From NCBI GenBank assembly GCA_013397695.1, contig VYZI01000085.1, positions 2,179,365 to 2,243,364 of the forward strand: DNA of 64,000 nt. The letters run 5' to 3'. Below, one piece after another: positions 59,601 to 64,000 of the stretch. This DNA comes from Centropus unirufus (taxonomy: Eukaryota > Chordata > Aves > Cuculiformes > Centropidae). Positions within the stretch are counted from its first letter, which is position 1. Each line of letters opens with the position of its first letter. A model generated the notes under the pieces. That model searched no databases and was not told the origin of the DNA. It saw nothing but the letters and a program-made list of their open reading frames with translations. A program made the translations under genes and the position numbers.

Positions 59601-62600
59601 TTTGGCCATAAACATAATAAAGCAAGATCTCTGCAGCTCTGAGCCCACACCAATTTCATGCACGTTCCACTGGCTGCATTACAGTGAGTTCTAACTCCAG
59701 CAATTTGACACCAAGCAAAAAGTATTTCCACTTTTCTTTCCCTCCTCTTCTATAGAGTTCTTCTCCTTTTTCTCCCCACTTCACACATGCAACTTACACT
59801 ATTCCTTCACTCACAGTATCCAACCAGCTGTAAAGGAACAGAAACCAAACAGGAACTCCAGTCCTAGGCCCTTACAATTGCAGGAGCATCTCCATTGCAT
59901 CCTGCAACCCCATCTCCAAGTCAGTATCAGGCCCATATCTCCCAGGGTAGCACGCAGGGCTACGCAAAAGCAGACAGCCCTGGCAATATGGGACCTGGAA
60001 GTAGCACAGCAGAAGACTCAATAAGGAGCAAGACCTCCAAATAAAAAAGTGCTAGGAAATGTCATCTAAGTAGTCAGGATTAGTTTTTGTGAAAAATGAC
60101 TTGGCTTTTCAAACACAGTTAAGCCTGTTCCACATTAATTCCTTTTTAGTGTAGATGAAGGGCCTGATGAAACTACTCAACAACATAAGCTTTCTCTGCT
60201 CTCTTAGGAAGTGACTATTGGTTAAGAATACAACCAGCTTGCCGCGTTCACTGGTTTGGACAATATAAACTATCAGATCACAAGTCACTCATCCTGCTTT
60301 CCTCTCTAGCAGCCGTATACAGGTTTCCAGGCATCACAGAATACATCTTCACATCAAATAAGCCCGTTTATCATTAACGGATCTCTTGCTCTCGATACCA
60401 TCTTTCCACCAGGTGTCACACTTCCCCTTCACTTCTTGCCTACCCTTTACCTGGTCACTTCAAACCTCTTTAATATAACCCTGTCCACAGATGTAATTGC
60501 TCCTTTAATAACCACTTCCAATGTCTCTCCTTAATTAAATATTAGTCCCCCTATTTGGTTTGCAATAACAGCAATGCAGTTAAACACCAGACCATACCTT
60601 ACCTGCGTAGCTAAGTTCCAGGCCTGACTTGCATGGTAGTGTTTCCACTGTCATGATCAGAATAGAAAACAAACTGCATTTCTCCGTTACAGTCGAAAAA
60701 TCCACACATTTGTGTGCATCAACAGGTTATTTAAGACAGTGAAATCCCTCTTCCAATGCCCCATTTTTAAATAGGGACTTTTTCTTCGTGGCTTTTTCAG
60801 GCCTCCGATGCTTGCTCTAGAGAAAAAAAGAAACAAATCCATTCTCACTGGCTAAATGCACAAAGTGGGAACATTATTTCAAACCCAAATGCCTGAAACT
60901 CAGCATTAAATAAATGGTTTATGGGATGATTTAACACTTGAAAAATCAGTTATTTGAAATCAGAGATATTTTAAGCACAGGAGCAAAGTTTGATCCAATC
61001 CCTCTACCTTCTAAGATGACCACTGGTTTGTTTCACTTTGAGAATGCTTTTCAAAGGGCTATGTCAGGAGTAACCTGTTACCTTCACTAGCATTAGCTGC
61101 CTTTAGAGCCTGCAACCAGCCTTCTCCTACCTCGATAAATGCAATGCTAATATATTATTCTAGAAAAATAATCCGTGGAACACTGTAACTTCGAACACAG
61201 CATTACCTCAGCTTTGGAGTGTGCTGTCACACTAGACTGCAATGGTTTAGTTTGTAAGTTTATACAATTCCTTTCCTGTCCTTTGACAATGACCTATTTT
61301 TAGACACCCATCACACTGAGTGGGTATGTCACTTGATAGAATACCATCCTGAAGATTCAAGTCTATCATAAATAAATACGTAAGACAAACTGGTACATAC
61401 AAGTTGCCTCTGAGACCTGCTTTCAAGTCCATTCCAGAATGCAGTGAATGAAAATCATTTCAAATGAATGTCTGCTGGTCTCTGCCATGTTTCTTCTCCA
61501 AGAATTGCACATCACAACTCAGCTGAGCATCGCCAAACAGACAGCTCTAAGAAGGTACGGAGGGAGGAAGACCAAAAGGAAACCTTCTGCTAACCAGGTG
61601 ACAACCCTTTCCCGCCTCTTCCCCTTCCTGCCTCTCGGAGGGGAAGGTATGTATTGGGATTGGGTTGATGCTTCTCCTATTAATTCTGTAGAAAGGAGAC
61701 ATTACCCCCTAATAAAAAAAATCCCAGAATAAAAATCAGCATCAGGGCAACCTACAAGAAGTATTATTCTGAGGAGACAGTGGGTTTGGGGGGTTATTTG
61801 GGTTTTTGGTCGGGTTTTTTTAATTCCACCTAGCAAATATTGCCTAGCAACAATGGGAGAGCCCTCCTAACAAAATGAGTCGTGCAGGTATTGGCTGTTT
61901 ATTCCCATGAAGGGCTGTGTTTCCACCCTGTCAAATGACATCAAGGCCATGTTGCCAGAGGCACTGGGAGTTTTGACCTCTAAAAGGCAATTTTCTCACT
62001 GTCTGCTCAGAAATGTAACATTTTTCATATTGAAGGCTTTTATATCATATCTTGTAGGTTTCAGATCTATAAATAACATACCAAAAATCTCCAACATGAT
62101 AAAGCCACAGCTATCATCTTTTGCTATTAACATTGTAGACATTAAATATCACAAAGTTAGCAGTCTACTAGCATCACTACTAGGCACCGCAAAAAAAAAA
62201 AAAATTAAATTGCATGACTAAGTTTACTGTAGATAAACAGAGGCCAGAATTTGCTTGATACAAGTTCTGTATTGGAGAAAGAAAATGTCCCCTGGACCAC
62301 TAGATAAGTCTGGCTTTGGTCTTCCTCACTTAAGTAGCTCCTCCCTAATTTCTGAAAGGATCTATTACAGCGATGAGTTTTAAGCTACAGGACAGACACA
62401 GGCTCTTAACAGCACATGAACAAAGGAGACAAGAACTGTTATTCGTTGAGAATGTTGCGAGTGTGGTGCTGTAATTCTCACCAATAAAAAGGCATGTGCG
62501 GTTTAATCCTCCTTCCAATTAATTCTTATTAAAAGCTTCCTATGTTTTAACTGCAGCATCTTTTTGGTCCTAAAATCATTGCATCCCCAGTTGCTCCGCA

Positions 62601-64000
62601 AAGGATGAAACACCCTTGTATGCTGCTTGTGACAACTCAATTTGTCCAATAAACTTTGTTAACCACAGCTCTGTACACCCCTTGAACCAATACAAGGTTT
62701 TTCAAGTAAGGAGATAATGAGAAGCAGGACTCCCAGAAGACAACCAACGCTGCTCTGCTGACTGCGCTGTTAAATACCATCAGGGTATTTAACCATCTTG
62801 CTTTTATCCTGTGTTAAAAGAGTCATCAAATCCATAGGAGGATCGAGATTTGGAAGCCATGCAGAGGCAAGCAGTTGTCCCTGAAAATATCAGTGTTTTC
62901 ACAAGGTTGTTCTGTGCTGATGTTGTCAGTCTTTTTCACAAAACTATTCTGCAAAGCACACAGAGACCAGGGGTCCGGGTATCAACACAAGCACTTGCAG
63001 TGCTTTCCTCAGGCTGAAGATGGTTTAAGCTACACAAATAGATGGCCAAGAAATTCCATTCCTAAGACTACAAATCAACTTCCACAATCAGAGACAATCT
63101 TCATAAGAGGCATTTGTCAAATGAGATAGAAGCACTCAGTGGTTTTTTTTTAAACAACCAGCAACGATTCTCAAAATAATAGAACGTAATTTTGCATGAT
63201 TAAGTAAACCTTTTCCTCAGAAGTGCTCGGGAAAGACCATGTTTTGCTTCCAAACATCAACTGCTGGTTGACAAGCCTTCCCAGGTATCTGTACACAGGA
63301 ACAGGTATTTTTTGCTATATTCTTCAACATAGATATTAATTTTTTGTGTATTTATTGCAGAAAAGTATAAAGACTCAAGATAAAGTACTCCTTGGAACAT
63401 TTTTTATAAAAGCAAAATAATAAAGGGCTTATTATTCTATTTAGGAAGTTTACTCCAACATTTTCTTAAAACTGACCAGCTATTTTCCATACTGTGTATT
63501 TTCTATCCTAGGAATGCAGCATTTCTCTTCATCAAACAGAATTTTACTTAATAACCTGTTAATTTGTATAGACCACAGAAAATGTAAAAAACTTGTAACA
63601 TGCTTTCAGGGTTCAAACAGTTGAATCCAAGACCTTTTTCTGGGAAGCCAAGTGTCAACAGTGTTGGCACAGTATTCCTTGAAGAAAAAAAAAAAAAAGA
63701 AATCCCAAGAGCTGAGCAAAGCTTGCTGTGCTTTGCAATGCAGCACAAAACTCCAGAGCTCACAGGTATCAGGATGGTGAGATTTATTCAGTCACTATAC
63801 ATACTGAATCCAAATTCTAGATTACTTCCTTTCAATTTAGCTTGTCGAGAGAGTGCTTATCCCTTATTATCAGTCTCAAAAAGGAATTAATTAAATGTGG
63901 ACATATACACGCACTTGTATATAAAAATTATAGTTTTTTAATCAAGCTTCTTGCTTGAAGCATACTACCACTTACAAGTCAGGCACTTCCTCACTACAAA
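56601..64000. other. Noncoding DNA downstream of the CpG island
   Basis: No coding exon was recognised on either strand, and no KCTD-type BTB sequence was seen. It contains A-runs at about 56825-56860, 57260 and 63690, and a G-run cluster at 61782-61814. If the CpG island is a promoter, this could be a first intron. Confidence 0.45.

Noticed and set aside
42618..64000. KCTD15 coding exons expected by mammalian synteny
   Set aside because: No BTB-domain peptide or KCTD15 N-terminus was recognised on either strand. Only a possible promoter-like CpG island was seen.
1..64000. Bacterial-type systems: operons, CRISPR arrays, insertion sequences, tRNA or rRNA genes
   Set aside because: Nothing of the kind was seen. 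Base composition, splice sites and CR1 repeats show a vertebrate nuclear genome.

Overview
This window is vertebrate nuclear DNA and almost certainly comes from a bird. It is AT-rich and gene-poor, has spliced genes, and its only clear interspersed repeats are 3'-truncated CR1 LINE fragments. Many of these end in the ATTCTATG-type terminal repeat typical of avian CR1. I saw no operons, ribosome binding sites, CRISPR arrays, tRNAs or rRNAs.

One protein-coding gene can be supported: CHST8 (N-acetylgalactosamine 4-sulfotransferase 1, GalNAc-4-ST1), on the + strand. Its large terminal coding exon is 41197-42336. It carries both PAPS-binding motifs and a C-terminus ending SKPFEDLY. A 38-base coding exon at 39229-39266 lies upstream across a 1.93-kb GT-AG intron and joins it in phase. 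The first coding exon, which should encode the Golgi signal-anchor, was not found and probably lies before base 1. On that reading, about 1-39228 is CHST8 intron. The gene ends with a short 3'UTR and an AATAAA signal at 42596, followed by a GT-rich stretch.

The intron holds most of the CR1 fragments (near 1.7, 4.7, 5.1, 16.4, 19.0, 23.0, 29.5 and 34.0 kb). It also has several TAAT-rich stretches that look like candidate regulatory DNA. The best structural signal in the window is a pair of diverged, same-orientation copies of one ~134-base element, at 20633-20767 and 22045-22178. No repeat family that I recognise explains them.

Downstream of CHST8 (42.6-64 kb) I see no coding gene. There is one longer CR1 fragment (52842-53575, minus strand), a decamer tandem repeat at 55.7 kb, and a compact CpG-dense island near 56.3 kb that could be a promoter. 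In mammals KCTD15 follows CHST8, so a promoter or 5' exon of that gene is one possibility, but none of its coding sequence was recognised here.
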